Shown here piece after piece: positions 12,701-23,480 of a stretch of 64,000 bases of DNA; position 1 is the stretch's first letter, and the number at the start of each line of letters is the position of its first letter. Origin of the DNA: Geosiphon pyriformis (Eukaryota > Glomeromycota > Glomeromycetes > Archaeosporales > Geosiphonaceae). The stretch is taken from positions 1,430,762 to 1,494,761 of the forward strand of contig JAAOMT010000009.1 in assembly GCA_016748015.1 (NCBI GenBank). The letters are read 5' to 3'. A model generated the notes under the pieces. It did no database searches, was not told where the DNA came from, and saw only the letters and a program-made list of their open reading frames with translations. The position numbers and the translations under genes were made by a program.

Positions 12701-15356
12701 ATGTGCACTAATTTTCTAATATTGCTTCACATTGCTGAGCAATGTGCTGTGTTTTCTGATATTGCTCTATATTGCTGAGCAATATGTCATAATTTCTGTC
12801 ATTGCTCTCCATTGCTGAGCAATGTGCTCACATGCTAAATACTATTTGCTTATTGGTCTATTATTTTCTCTCTATCTGTTTTCTTTTTATGAGTAACACC
12901 GTCTTATCATTATTAATTGAGATATTATTGATCATAAAAAATTCACTTACAATATTCAAAATATACTGCATAGATGCCTGACTACTTCCAGCCCAAATCA
13001 TATTATCAACAAAAGTACTTGCAGCCAAAAAGAAGGTTTTTTTTCCACTTGCTTCAATCCTGCCAGACTTTGCTACAAACCTAGAATCAATCCTATACCC
13101 ATATAATTGCTTATGCCTTTTCACTTTACACAAAAGTGGATCATAAAATATTCTCTAAAGCAGTGGGAAAAAGACCTCTCCTTGATCTAACTCATTATGT
13201 ACTCTATAACCATCCGAGAGCCCAAAATCAGTCATCACTCTGTTGAGCCAGTTTTCATGAATGTTACCAAAAAATTGGATGAAATGTCCACACATTTTGA
13301 TGCAAAGCAAGCTTGCTCACAAATAATACCAGTCTACCGAATCATAAGCTTTGTGCATATCTTGTAGCACTAACCAAAGCTCTCTGTTTTTTTTTAGAGC
13401 ATTTTCAACAACTGAGCCAATTGCAAAAATAGGAGACTGGATTGAAGTACCCTTCAACACTGAAAAATTGTTACCACAAAAAACATTAAACTTACTACAA
13501 GTCAAAGATATCTGATCAGATAGGATCTTAGATAGTATTTTATGTGCTGTCTCAACCAATGTGATAGGTTTAGTATTTGTCAGAATACCATTCCACTCAT
13601 AAAGTTTCGGAATCATTGAAACCCATGCTTCCTTCTACAGATTAGGAACTGCACCCATACTCAAACACAAATTCAACAATTTCAAAAGACAGACCAAAAT
13701 CTTTCCACCACAATGCTTCTAAAGTTCATTCAGTATTCCAGATAACTTGGCTGCTTTATTGTTCAGCAGATTATCAACAGCCAAAAACAATTCCTCCATA
13801 TTAATATCAACCATTACACCAGAGAAAGCATCATCATTCACATAATTCAAAGGCATATATTGTCAAACCCAGAGGTCAAGTATTTCCGAAAGAACTGATT
13901 GCTTTCTTGTTTACTCTTCCATAATTTTGTCAATCTTGAGCTTCACTTTATTAGGCTCAACCACCAGCTCATTATCCACTATCAAGTGATCCAAAACCAC
14001 TTTGCAAAATAGACGTTCCAGAATACTCTTTATCATTTTTTCTTTGTCAAAACAGAAATTTTCCATACAATAGTCAATTGTTTTCTTTATAGCAGTATCT
14101 TCAGCAATCTTAGACTCATAATACTTGGACTTACAATATCTTTTCTTTATTACTGACAAATGTTTAATCAATTCCATTGAGCTTACACTGTTCCAAATCA
14201 TGCTATTAACCTTGGAAGCTTCGACTGCATTAACAACCAACCAAACCTTAATAAGGTGGTTGAAATTCAGGAGATTACCAGAGTTTTAATATTTCACAAC
14301 CTTTGCAACAAGCAGCTCTAATTTAAAGAATTTGGAAGATTGTTTATTCCTCAAACAGTCATACTCACTATACTATATTCTAGAGAAAACTGTGTCAGCA
14401 GTCTGTACTATGGTCTTTTCCAACAATTTCCACATTGTATTTAAGTTACCATTGACTCTTGCCTCTTCAAACATGTCCAATCTAGCCAAAAACTTGGCAG
14501 AAGAGCAATTTTTAAAGCTTAACCATTGAACATTATCTGTATTCTTCAATTTAAACTTCCACCAGTCTCAGTTGGCTTGTCTACAAACACTAATAAGATG
14601 TGTATCCAGCAGCCCACCCAAACCAATTGAAACAAAAACTGACTTATGATCTGTATCAAAAAACTCAGACACACTATCGACAAAATGCGATGCCATAGCA
14701 GATGCCAAATTTTCACTAACTAGAATAAAATCAATCACTTTCTCAACATCTCTAGAATTGCTTCAAGTAGAAGCCTTGGCCAATGAGTGTCTATCAAAAG
14801 TATTAACCAGACCCAAACTTAAACAGAACTTGAAACTTGCACTTTTGCTAGACCCATTTTCATTAAAATCACCACCCAAAACCACAAAAAAGCTGGAATT
14901 GACCACCTTGGAAACCATAGAATTGATATCAGCAGCTTGACTAAACTGTGTGCTGATGAACACACCAGTATACAGACCCAAGATCATAACTGAAAGTTTG
15001 TTCTTGAATAAAAGACACACAGAAATTAAATGACCAGGAATCTCATCCACTTTTGAAACATGCCAAGCCAAAAAATTGTTCATAATTATGGCAACCTCAG
15101 CACCATGAAACCCAACATCCAAACCAGAAGTAAAAACCTGAAGTCCATCAAATTTATTCATGATCCAAGACCTAATGTCAGATCTCAATTTAGTCTCAGT
15201 AACAATTGAAATCATATTTCTTGAATCCTTATGCCAATGAACAATGTTTTCCTGTTTAGCTAAATTTTTTATACCCCTAATATTGCACGTAGCCACTCTC
15301 CAAATGAGCTCACTCATTGATGCAAAGAGTGCATCAAAGAACCTGAATTTATGCAC
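9732..15356 (-). pseudogene. LINE-1 ORF2: endonuclease, reverse transcriptase, RNase H, zf-RVT
   Basis: In order on the minus strand: AP-type endonuclease (14,763-15,356: TCNIRGIKN, VTETKL, VLGGDFNE); a linker (13,911-14,240); RT (13,317-13,616 with LVLQDMHKAYDSVDW, and 12,899-13,133 with the catalytic box now FVDNMIW instead of FVDD); solo LTR 12,009-12,898; RT thumb (11,319-11,969); RNase H (10,815-11,018, where YTNGSL replaces YTDGSL; then KVKGHSDVLGN at 10,440-10,766); and a zinc-binding RT C-terminus (10,056-10,403) ending near 9,738. Missing aspartates and many stops make it inactive. The family copies DNA by target-primed reverse transcription. Confidence 0.82.
12009..12898 (-). mobile_element. 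Solo LTR (family A) inside LINE-1
   Basis: The 890-bp unit runs from TGTTATAAG to GAGTAACA and matches the LTRs of gypsy-1 and gypsy-2, including the TTGCTGAGCAA repeats. It is flanked by CTAT (12,005-12,008) and CCGT (12,899-12,902), a 4-bp target duplication that differs by two transitions. LINE-2 has the uninterrupted site near 46,230, reading across this junction. It is a solo LTR left by recombination between the two LTRs of a full element. Strand is set by comparison with gypsy-1 and gypsy-2. Confidence 0.9.
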
Positions 15357-17197
15357 AACAGATCTAACTTCTCCAAAATTGAGCCAATAAAAATCTCAAG
15401 AGCCATTATCTTGGATTCCAAACCACCAACTTTGGAAGTAAGAACCTTTGAACTGCTCAGACCTAAATCTGCCACCTTGTCTTCTAACACTGAAAAAGAG
15501 AGAGGAAAAAATGGCCACAGGACATTCAGAACCATATCAGTATCCTGTGATACCAATGTAGGAACAGGAGTGGCTGGAAGTACAACTTGAGTAATAAGCA
15601 CCAGGAGCACAAGCTCTACACCATTAAATCTACGCATAATATCTGACACTTGATCAGCTAGCAACTCTAAAGAACATTCAAGTGAAGCTAGGTGATCATT
15701 GATTGAGGATTTACTTTGAACAACTGGCGTGTTTCTCTTAAAACCTGAAAAACCAGGAGGAGAAGAATCAGACCTAGCACTAGAGTTGAAATAGAGATTA
15801 CCAAAAGGAGAAGTAAGTGAGACCACTTGTGTCCAAGATTTGCCATCAAAAGCAGCAGGTCTAGAAATAGGAACACTTTTTTTAGCATACAATTTTACTA
15901 GCTGAAGATAACAATCCTTTGAAGTAACTCTTTTAACAATTTTCAAAGATTTGGCAATGGACAGAGATGGTGCATCACACTCCAAAGCTGAATGGCCAAA
16001 AAGACCACATTTTTCACAGCAAACTAAGTCCAATCTAGCCCAAGATAATTTAACACCATTAAATATTGGCTCAGTATGATAAGCAGATTCCATTGCATTT
16101 TTAGATTCAAAGCCAACCACAACACAGCAAATTCTATTGCCGGAATCCAATGAACGATTTATAATACAAGTTTTTCCACCAATACCTTCCAAAAGAGTGC
16201 CCAAATCATGAGCAGTTGTTCCCACAGGCAAAGTAAACAACAAAGCCCTGAACCAGTTTCTAGATACACATGTATCGCAATCTCTCACAGTTATAGCCAC
16301 TCACACAGAATCTTTCCCAATCAAAAAAGACCATTTAGCAGCTAAATGTTTAGCCTGACCTAGTTCAGCAAATTCCACCACTGCTTTTTGCCATAATCCA
16401 ATAAGTTGAATTTTGATTGACTTAATTTTACCAAACTTGGCTAGTACAGCAATAATCATTTCCTTAGGCATATCCATGGGAATTTCTTTGATAACCACAG
16501 CCCAATTTGAATGAACTCCTTGTTTTTTAAGATTGCTGTTTACATTGATTTCTTTTTTTCTGGCCAATGATGCAGCTATTTCTATGCTCTTTTCTGAAGT
16601 AAAGATAGATCGAATAATTCTTTCAAATTTTGAGGGGATAGTGGCCCCCCCAAAACCATTGACTGTTGAAAAAAAATTTTTAATTAACTGAGTTTTCGTC
16701 ATCACCAATTTTCTTTTCACAGCTAAGAGATTAATATCCAAAGTGAATAACTTTTTAACTGATACTTCCACAGGAGTCTTAATAATCTTTGGGTCAATTC
16801 ACTTTTTTTCAAGGGAGATAAGCAAGTGAGGAGAGAGCACAACTTCATCATCATCTATATGAAAGTTAGAAGAGCCGAGTGGAGAACCAAAATCAGCACT
16901 AGTGTTGACTCACTTTGCCTTGAGTATAGTAGCAGCTGAGCCCAAAAGAGACCCACTATTTGTTTTAGACATGCTAATATCCTCATCCTCACCAGATAAA
17001 CTTTCCACATTAGAATAAACACTATCATCAGATCCAGATTTGCTCAAGGATATATTCTTTTTATTACCAGAGTGTTTGACATTGCTAAAAACAACTTTCT
17101 TCTTCTGAAAAAAAGAGCCACCAGCAGAACCATGAAAAGTGCCCTTAAGAGTCTTTTTTTTAGATGTGGTGCTACTAGCAGTAGCTTCTATATCCAC
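15314..17197 (-). pseudogene. LINE-1 ORF1: RRM-like and CCHC zinc-knuckle protein, with stops
   Basis: Three reading-frame pieces (16,910-17,197; 16,301-16,771; 15,314-16,300) form one degraded ORF1. The first is Ser/Lys-rich and low in complexity. The second contains an RRM-like stretch (WAVVIKEIPMDM, GKIKSIKIQLIG, KAVVEFAELGQAKHL). A TGA at 16,301-16,303 separates it from the third, which carries the knuckle CEKCGLFGHSALEC (near 15,975-16,020, CX2CX4HX4C) and a C-terminal helical region. Such proteins bind LINE RNA as nucleic-acid chaperones. The last codons overlap the start of ORF2 (15,314-15,356). Confidence 0.75.
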
Positions 17198-17340
17198 GAA
17201 AAATGAGTTATTATTAGGTAAAAAAATATTGGTATAGACTAAAAAACAAAAAAACTTCTTTTTACAGAAAATGCACTTTTTGAGGATTTTTGGAGATAAG
17301 AAAGAAAGAAGTTTTTTTAATTTTTTGTATTATTATGTTC

Positions 17341-18134
17341 TATTAATATTTATAAAAAATAAAAATTATAATAGTTAAATAAAACAGTCAATAGGAAATA
17401 AGCATAATAAAAAAGGAATTTTTGGAATTTTTTTTAAGAAATTTCAGAATTTTAGAATTTTAGAATTCTAAATTTTTTTAAGAAATTTTGTATAACAAGA
17501 ATTATATATATAATAATATTATTAGAAGTAGAAAAAACCAGTTTTTGAAGACAAAAAGTTAGTGACAAGTTAATTATAAAATTTTTTTTTTTGAAAAATA
17601 GTTTTTTATATCTTGAAATAGAATTATATTTATATTAATAAAATACTTATTTATTATTTAATCTATGTTATTTTTATTATTGGATTAAAATTGTTATTTT
17701 TCAACTCTATTAACAATTTATGCTAATAATATTCTCTACTTAATTATATTAAACCAATAGCTCTTAATTATAGTTATTGATAAAATACTAATTTTTTTTT
17801 TTTTTTGGTATTATTATTATTTACTAATTAATTAAGATATTAAGCACTAAGATATTGATATTAAGAATAATCTGATAAAAATTCATAAAACAAAAACAAA
17901 AACTTAAAAATAGATTATCAAAAAGACATAATTGTTAGATTTAAACTGGTCTCTATGCTAAAAAAAAAATTAGAAAAATAACTATTAAGTAAATTTCTGT
18001 TCATTATACAAAAAACTCAATTTGAAAAATCTTTAAATCCGAAAATTTTTAGATAATATTAATTTAATTAACTATTGAATACCAAGTTACAGATTTGTTA
18101 TTTATTCTAACACCTTAAATAATTACCTATAATA
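17341..18134 (+). repeat. Gypsy-3 5' LTR (family B)
   Basis: The unit starts near TATTAATATTTATAAAAAAT and ends TATAATA at 18,134. It aligns along its length with the family B solo LTR at 38,194-39,019 read backwards, including the GAATT-type repeat block (17,417-17,480), and with the truncated 3' LTR at 23,085. The exact first base is uncertain by a few bases. Confidence 0.75.
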
Positions 18135-18136
18135 TT

Positions 18137-18153
18137 TGGTATTTTTTGTGAAA
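18137..18153 (+). promoter_or_regulatory. Gypsy-3 primer-binding site (decayed)
   Basis: Two bases after the LTR comes TGG followed by sequence matching the same place in gypsy-1 and gypsy-2, where it reads TGGTGCTCTCTGT. Position and the leading TGG fit the site for a tRNA 3' end. In gypsy-3 it has decayed to TGGTATTTTTTGT. Confidence 0.6.
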
Positions 18154-21100
18154 TATAATTCAACAGAGAACAAGCACTATTAACAACTATTCAAAAAAGT
18201 AACAGACCAAAAAACCATAAAAGAAAATTACTTAAAATTTTCAAAATCTTTATTGCAATATTACCAAACTTATCTAAAACTAACAAGTAATTATTGGTTA
18301 GCTAAATTAATCTTTAATTTTTACATTAATAAAAAATCATATACTATTTAGGAAGCCAAAAAGATTTAAAAGCTGTTATTAAAAATTTTTATAATCAAAT
18401 TTTCTATCAAATTATAATTTTATCCCAATAATCATAGAAATAAAGTACAAAATTAAAAACTACTTCAAATAAAAGTTTTCTATTACTTTTATGAATAAAG
18501 AAAAAAAAATTACAAATTTTAACAAGAACTTCAAAAAAAATACAACTGTTTACTTAAAAAAAACCAAAAGTTATTTTGTCCATTAATTTATTATATTATT
18601 ACATGTCTAAAAGCACCATTCAGATAATATCAACAGTTGTATTCATATTAAAAGCACTATTAATATAAGTACTATTTCAAAATAAACAAAAAAAAACCAA
18701 ATTATTAGGAACTTACAATGATTATTTTGAAAAATTTAAGTTATAATCAACAATATTATTAGAATTTTAATTACTATTATCTTAACTTAATTTCGAATTT
18801 ACTAGTAATTAGATAGATACTAAATTAAAAAAAAATAGTAATCAGAAAAATAATAATTAAAGCCTGATCTCAAATAATTCCAAAAATAAAACTTTAATTG
18901 TACAAACTTAAAAAAACCCAAACAATCTAAACTTTACTTTTATTATTCAACAAAATATATTTCCAATTATTTGAATTAATTTACTGCTAATTGCATTAAT
19001 AATTATTTTTTATTAACAACAAATCAACTTACCTTTAGAACAAATAGCATATATACTAGTTGCCAAGCTTGAAAAGTTTATTAATAAAAAAAATAGTATT
19101 CAAGTCTGGTTAAATAATATTATAAAAGCCATTGTAGCCAATAGCTAAGATAAAATTAGAGATTTTTAAGTAATTTTATATTTTCTATAAAATATTATTA
19201 ACTTGTAGTATTAAATTTTGTAAACAAACTTAATAACTTTAATGTATTCAAAACTGTATTTCTACAATATTTAAGTAATCATAACAGTATTAACTACTTA
19301 TTAACCAGCTTTACCACTTTCAAATAAAATAACATTAAAATAATTACAATTTATTTAGAACACTTTTACAAAAATTTGCACCAAATTTAAGCAATTAATG
19401 TTAATTATTTTATAATATCTCAGATTTTAAATTAGTTTATTTATAGACTACACAGCAGTTTTCTGTAACAAGTATGCCTATTATATTCAAATATACTCTA
19501 AGATACAGTTATTTATATCAAAGATTTTAAATCAATCAAGCTTAAAACCAACCACATATAAGCTACAAATTTAGTAATAAACAAATTATTTGAATTAGAT
19601 TTTAAATAAAAACAGTTTAGTAAAACAATTAACCAAAAAATAGAGAGATATTTAGCTAATAATTAAGCAATTTATCAGTTTTTTCAATATTACAACAATT
19701 AAAAAAACTTTAATTGGTTCTAAAATTAGTCACATTTATTATTATTATTAGCAAATCAACAATAATAGCAAGAAACACATATTTGCTATTATTGCCATAA
19801 AAAAAACATATTAAAACAGACTGCTATTTAAAAATAAATAGCTTATAATTAAAAAATCAATATAGAAACTCCAATTACTAATTTCAAATTCCAAATTATG
19901 TTAGTAGTTTATTAAAGTCACAACTATATTAATCTTATTATACACAAATAATACATTAGTTAATATATGCATCTTCAATATATTAAATGTTAACACTCAT
20001 AATTTATTAAGCTTTACTGTTATAAGTAGTCTATTAACTTTACAAATTCAAACACCATCACAAAATCTAGCTTAAATACCAGCTAAAAACCAAAAACTAA
20101 AGATCACTTAACAAAACTGGAGACCAGTAATAATTATGTATTAATTAATTTTTAATACATTAAACCAACACTTAAAATTATGTCAGCAAAATTTGAGAAG
20201 TAAGTATATTCAAAACCCAAATTTTTAGAGCTATTTAAGTTTTTTGACCACTTTAAAAAACAATTCATCTAATAATTTAAAAATTCAGCAATTACTTACC
20301 AATAATATTTTATCAATTATAGTCATAGAAAACTAGTCATTTGCCACTATTTTTCTCTTTAAACTAGAAGATTCAAGAAAAACATCACTATTTAGTAAAG
20401 TTGTACTTAATATTAAACCAATTACTGTCATGTATATTAATATCAAAGTTAATAGTCATTTTATTAAGCTAATCCTTAATAGTAATTTAGCAAACAGTAT
20501 TATCACATAATAATTTATAAACCAATTAGATTATTGAGTTGATTAAGCTGCCAGTACCAAAATTATCATTGTTAATAAAGTGACAAAGATTTTTATTGGT
20601 AAAATTAATAACTTTTTATTAGAAGTTAATGGCATTATTATGTCAATCAAAGTTTTGATAATAAAAATTATATAATACTAAGCTCTTGTTAATAATGACT
20701 AACTCTTTAAAACCAATACAGTTCTTGACTGCAATATCTAAGAGCTTTAACTCAATTATAATAATCAGCATATTTGGATTTTAAGTATTTGTAACTACTT
20801 CAAAACTATTACTAATATACAACTATTAATAGAGTTTAAAAAAAAACCTACTTAAGAAACCTATCAAATTTTATGAGCAAAAAAAAATTACAATAAGTTA
20901 TTACTAATATTTATATAGAAAAAAAAAAACAAATATCAGATTATTACTACCATAAATAAATTAATTAATAGTTAATATGTTTTATACTTAATACTAAAAC
21001 CAAGAAAACAACTACTTTATATTCTACTTAAATACAAAAATTATAACAAAAAGCTTTTATGAATAAAAATTTATATATAACCAGAAAAAAAATACAAAAT

Positions 21101-21458
21101 ATGTCTTTGTTATAACTGTAAAACTTGTTACCAAAAAACATTTTAGATGACCAAAACAACAGAAAAAATAAGACAATAAACTTTGTTTTACTTGCTAAAA
21201 AATTTTTTTAGATAAAAAAATATGGAACAATATTTTTGGTTGTGGAAAAACATGTAATAAATTGTATTAATACATAATTTTTATCAATAACTAGATAAAT
21301 AAAGAAATGTTTATAAATACTATATAAAACAAAAATCTTTTATATTTAAATAGTTATCTATATAATAGAGACAAAATTTGAAGAATGATAACTGTTAAAG
21401 TTGAAGATATGTCTTTAAGCAAAATATTAAAAATTAAAAACAACTTATTAGAATCTAT
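18154..21458 (+). pseudogene. Gypsy-3 gag and protease region, heavily decayed
   Basis: No frame longer than about 60 codons survives. Homology to gypsy-2 is still visible near 19,766-19,835, where the gag zinc knuckle has become CYYCHKKNIL and has lost its His and last Cys. Further right (to 21,458) the sequence matches the cysteine-rich segment upstream of gypsy-2 57,250. Almost all changes replace C/G by T/A. Confidence 0.6.
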
Positions 21459-22473
21459 TGTTATTAGTAGAATTTTAGTTATTAATTAACATAAAATTAC
21501 TTTTATAATTTTTATTAGTAATTAGCATATATTATTATTATTTTAATTATTGCTTATTAATTAACTAAATTATTAAATATTACTATTTAATTAATAATCT
21601 AATTGGTATAATATACAAATATAATAATTAGATCATATAATATACTAAACTTTATAACATTCAAAAATTTGCAAAATATTTTAATAGTTTACCAAAATTA
21701 TTTATAGTTTGTAAAAATATTTGTAATTTGTTAAAATATATTTTTAGTTCATCAAAATTATAGCAAAAAAAAAGTTCAAGTTTATAAAATAGTATTAAAA
21801 TAAGTTATATAAAAAAAGAGTTTTTTTTTTAAGAAAATGTATTTTATTTTATTTTATTTTAAAACTATCAATCAAAGTTAAAATTAAGTATCTTTCACAT
21901 ATTTTTACAAAAATAATAAAAATATCAAATACTTTGAAAAATTTTTAGATACTTCTGACAGTTTTCTACCATATATACAAAAATTTTACAGTTATTAATA
22001 TATATTATAAGTTAAACTATTTCTATCTATTATCAAATTTCTTAAATTATATACACTTAAAATTTTTCAAATCTCAACTAATATTTTAAAATTAATTAGC
22101 TATCAATTTTAGTAATTTATTAGTAACTTCAAATTTAAACAAAAAACAATTTTCTTAACAAATTTTTTTTTATTTTTTTATTATAATTATTAAAGTAGTT
22201 TTCAAATAAGATTTCTGTAGAAAAATTGACTTTTATAACAAGCTTTCAAATTAACAATTCCTGAAAAAAAGTTGACTTTTATTACAAAATAACTATATAA
22301 ATAATTAGCACAGAATTGGCTATTCTATTTATAAATCCAGTAGTTTAAATTATAAAAGATAATTTAAAGATAAATTTAGTTATCAAAAATTCACTAGCTT
22401 TCAATAATTATGAATTAACAACAAATCAACATTAACAATATTTAAAAAAAGAAACCAAAAACTTTTAGTAATA
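21459..22473 (+). mobile_element. Solo LTR (family C) inside gypsy-3
   Basis: It runs from TGTTATTAG to AGTAATA and aligns with the 980-bp LTR inside gypsy-2 (55,722-56,701), for example through the ladder of TTTGCAAAA/GTTCATCAAAA-like segments at 21,660-21,790. Flanks continue the gypsy coding sequence on both sides. The flanking 4-mers (CTAT and TCAT) are not identical. Strand is given as that of the matching copy and is arbitrary. Confidence 0.75.
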
Positions 22474-23069
22474 TCATTTTTATTTCAAATTCAGATATTT
22501 TTATTAATATTATAAATAATCCAAAACAATTCCATAAATACTACCAAGACTTAATACTTACTAAAAAAAACAAAAGCAAAGACTAAAACAACTAAATACC
22601 AGACTTTGCAAATATTGTTTAACTTCAAATATTGTAATAATTGTGATCTCATTTATAATTTACCATCATAAATAATTTATTTAATTCTTAAAGAAAAAAA
22701 ACCAATCAGCAGATATGCATAAAAATTGAAATTAAAAATCAATTGTGATTTAAATTTTGACAATAATAACAACAATGATTTCAATATTGTCCATAATGAC
22801 AATAGTAATATTAATTCAAACTTTAATTTAAATTCCAAACAATATATTACACTTCCAGATCTTTTTATAAAGCAAGAACTTAAATAGTTCAACAATAATA
22901 ACAAAAATATTATGTCAGAATATACACAGATTACCAATACAGAATTTGATCTTAAATACTCTAGTTTTTTACTAACAAAAACAATTTTAGAAAAAAAAAT
23001 AATAAAGTTAATTTAAGATAAAGAATTAGAAGATTTTGAAAATTTAAAAAATTTTGACAGAGTTTAATA

Positions 23070-23480
23070 TTAAAAAAAGAATAATATTATTCATAAAAAA
23101 TAAAAATTATTATAGTTAAATAAAACAGCCAATAAAAAATAGATATAGCAAAAAAAATTTTAAAATTTCTTTTAAAGAATTTCAGAATTATGTATATATA
23201 GCAATAGTATTAAAAACAAAAAAAACCAGTTCTTAAAAACAAAAAGTTAGTAACAAGTTAGTTATAAAATATTAAAAGATAGTTTTCTATATCTTGAAAT
23301 AGAATTATATTTATATTAATAAAATACTTATTTATTATCCAATTTATATTATTCTTTTTATTGAATTAAAATTGTTATTTCTTAACTCTATTAATAATTT
23401 ATATTATTAATATTTTTTATTTAATTATATTAGATTAATAGTTTTTGATTATGGCTATTAATAAAATACTAATATTATGA
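23070..23480 (+). repeat. Gypsy-3 polypurine tract and truncated 3' LTR (family B)
   Basis: A short A/G run (about 23,071-23,084) precedes TATTATTCATAAAAAAT, the start of the 3' LTR at 23,085. The LTR follows the 5' copy closely until about 23,480, then the sequences part. The missing half was not found nearby, so this looks like a truncation rather than a further insertion. Confidence 0.65.

Larger units (their letters stand above)
9598..17340 (-). mobile_element. LINE-1 copy: decayed non-LTR retrotransposon (EN-RT-RNase H)
   Basis: On the minus strand this reads 5' UTR (about 17,200-17,340), ORF1, ORF2 (endonuclease, RT, RNase H, zinc-binding C-terminus) and an A-rich tail (the T-run near 9,598-9,607). 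The same organisation recurs in LINE-2 (43,876-50,670) and in part in LINE-3 (61,554-64,000), which lets the ends be placed roughly. Nearly every domain is broken by in-frame stops that can be explained by transitions. A solo LTR (12,009-12,898) splits the RT. The 5' end touches the 5' LTR of gypsy-3, so the two insertions abut. I could not identify a target-site duplication for the LINE itself. Confidence 0.88.
17341..23480 (+). mobile_element. Gypsy-3: deletion derivative of a Ty3/gypsy element (family B LTRs)
   Basis: Recognised by comparison with gypsy-1 and gypsy-2, which run on the opposite strand. It has a 5' LTR (17,341-18,134), a primer-binding region just after it, gag and protease region, the cysteine-rich/Asn-rich segment, a UAG codon at 22,885-22,887 and then a junction near 22,960-22,972 where the sequence jumps from the first dUTPase codons to the extreme 3' end of pol. 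RT, RNase H and integrase are gone. A polypurine tract precedes the 3' LTR (from 23,085), which is cut short near 23,480. It is far more AT-rich than the other copies and no long frame is left. Confidence 0.8.

Noticed and set aside
12640-12840. Spaced short repeats resembling a CRISPR array
   Set aside because: Units are imperfect palindromes inside a retrotransposon LTR, have variable spacing and recur in every LTR copy; the genome is eukaryotic.
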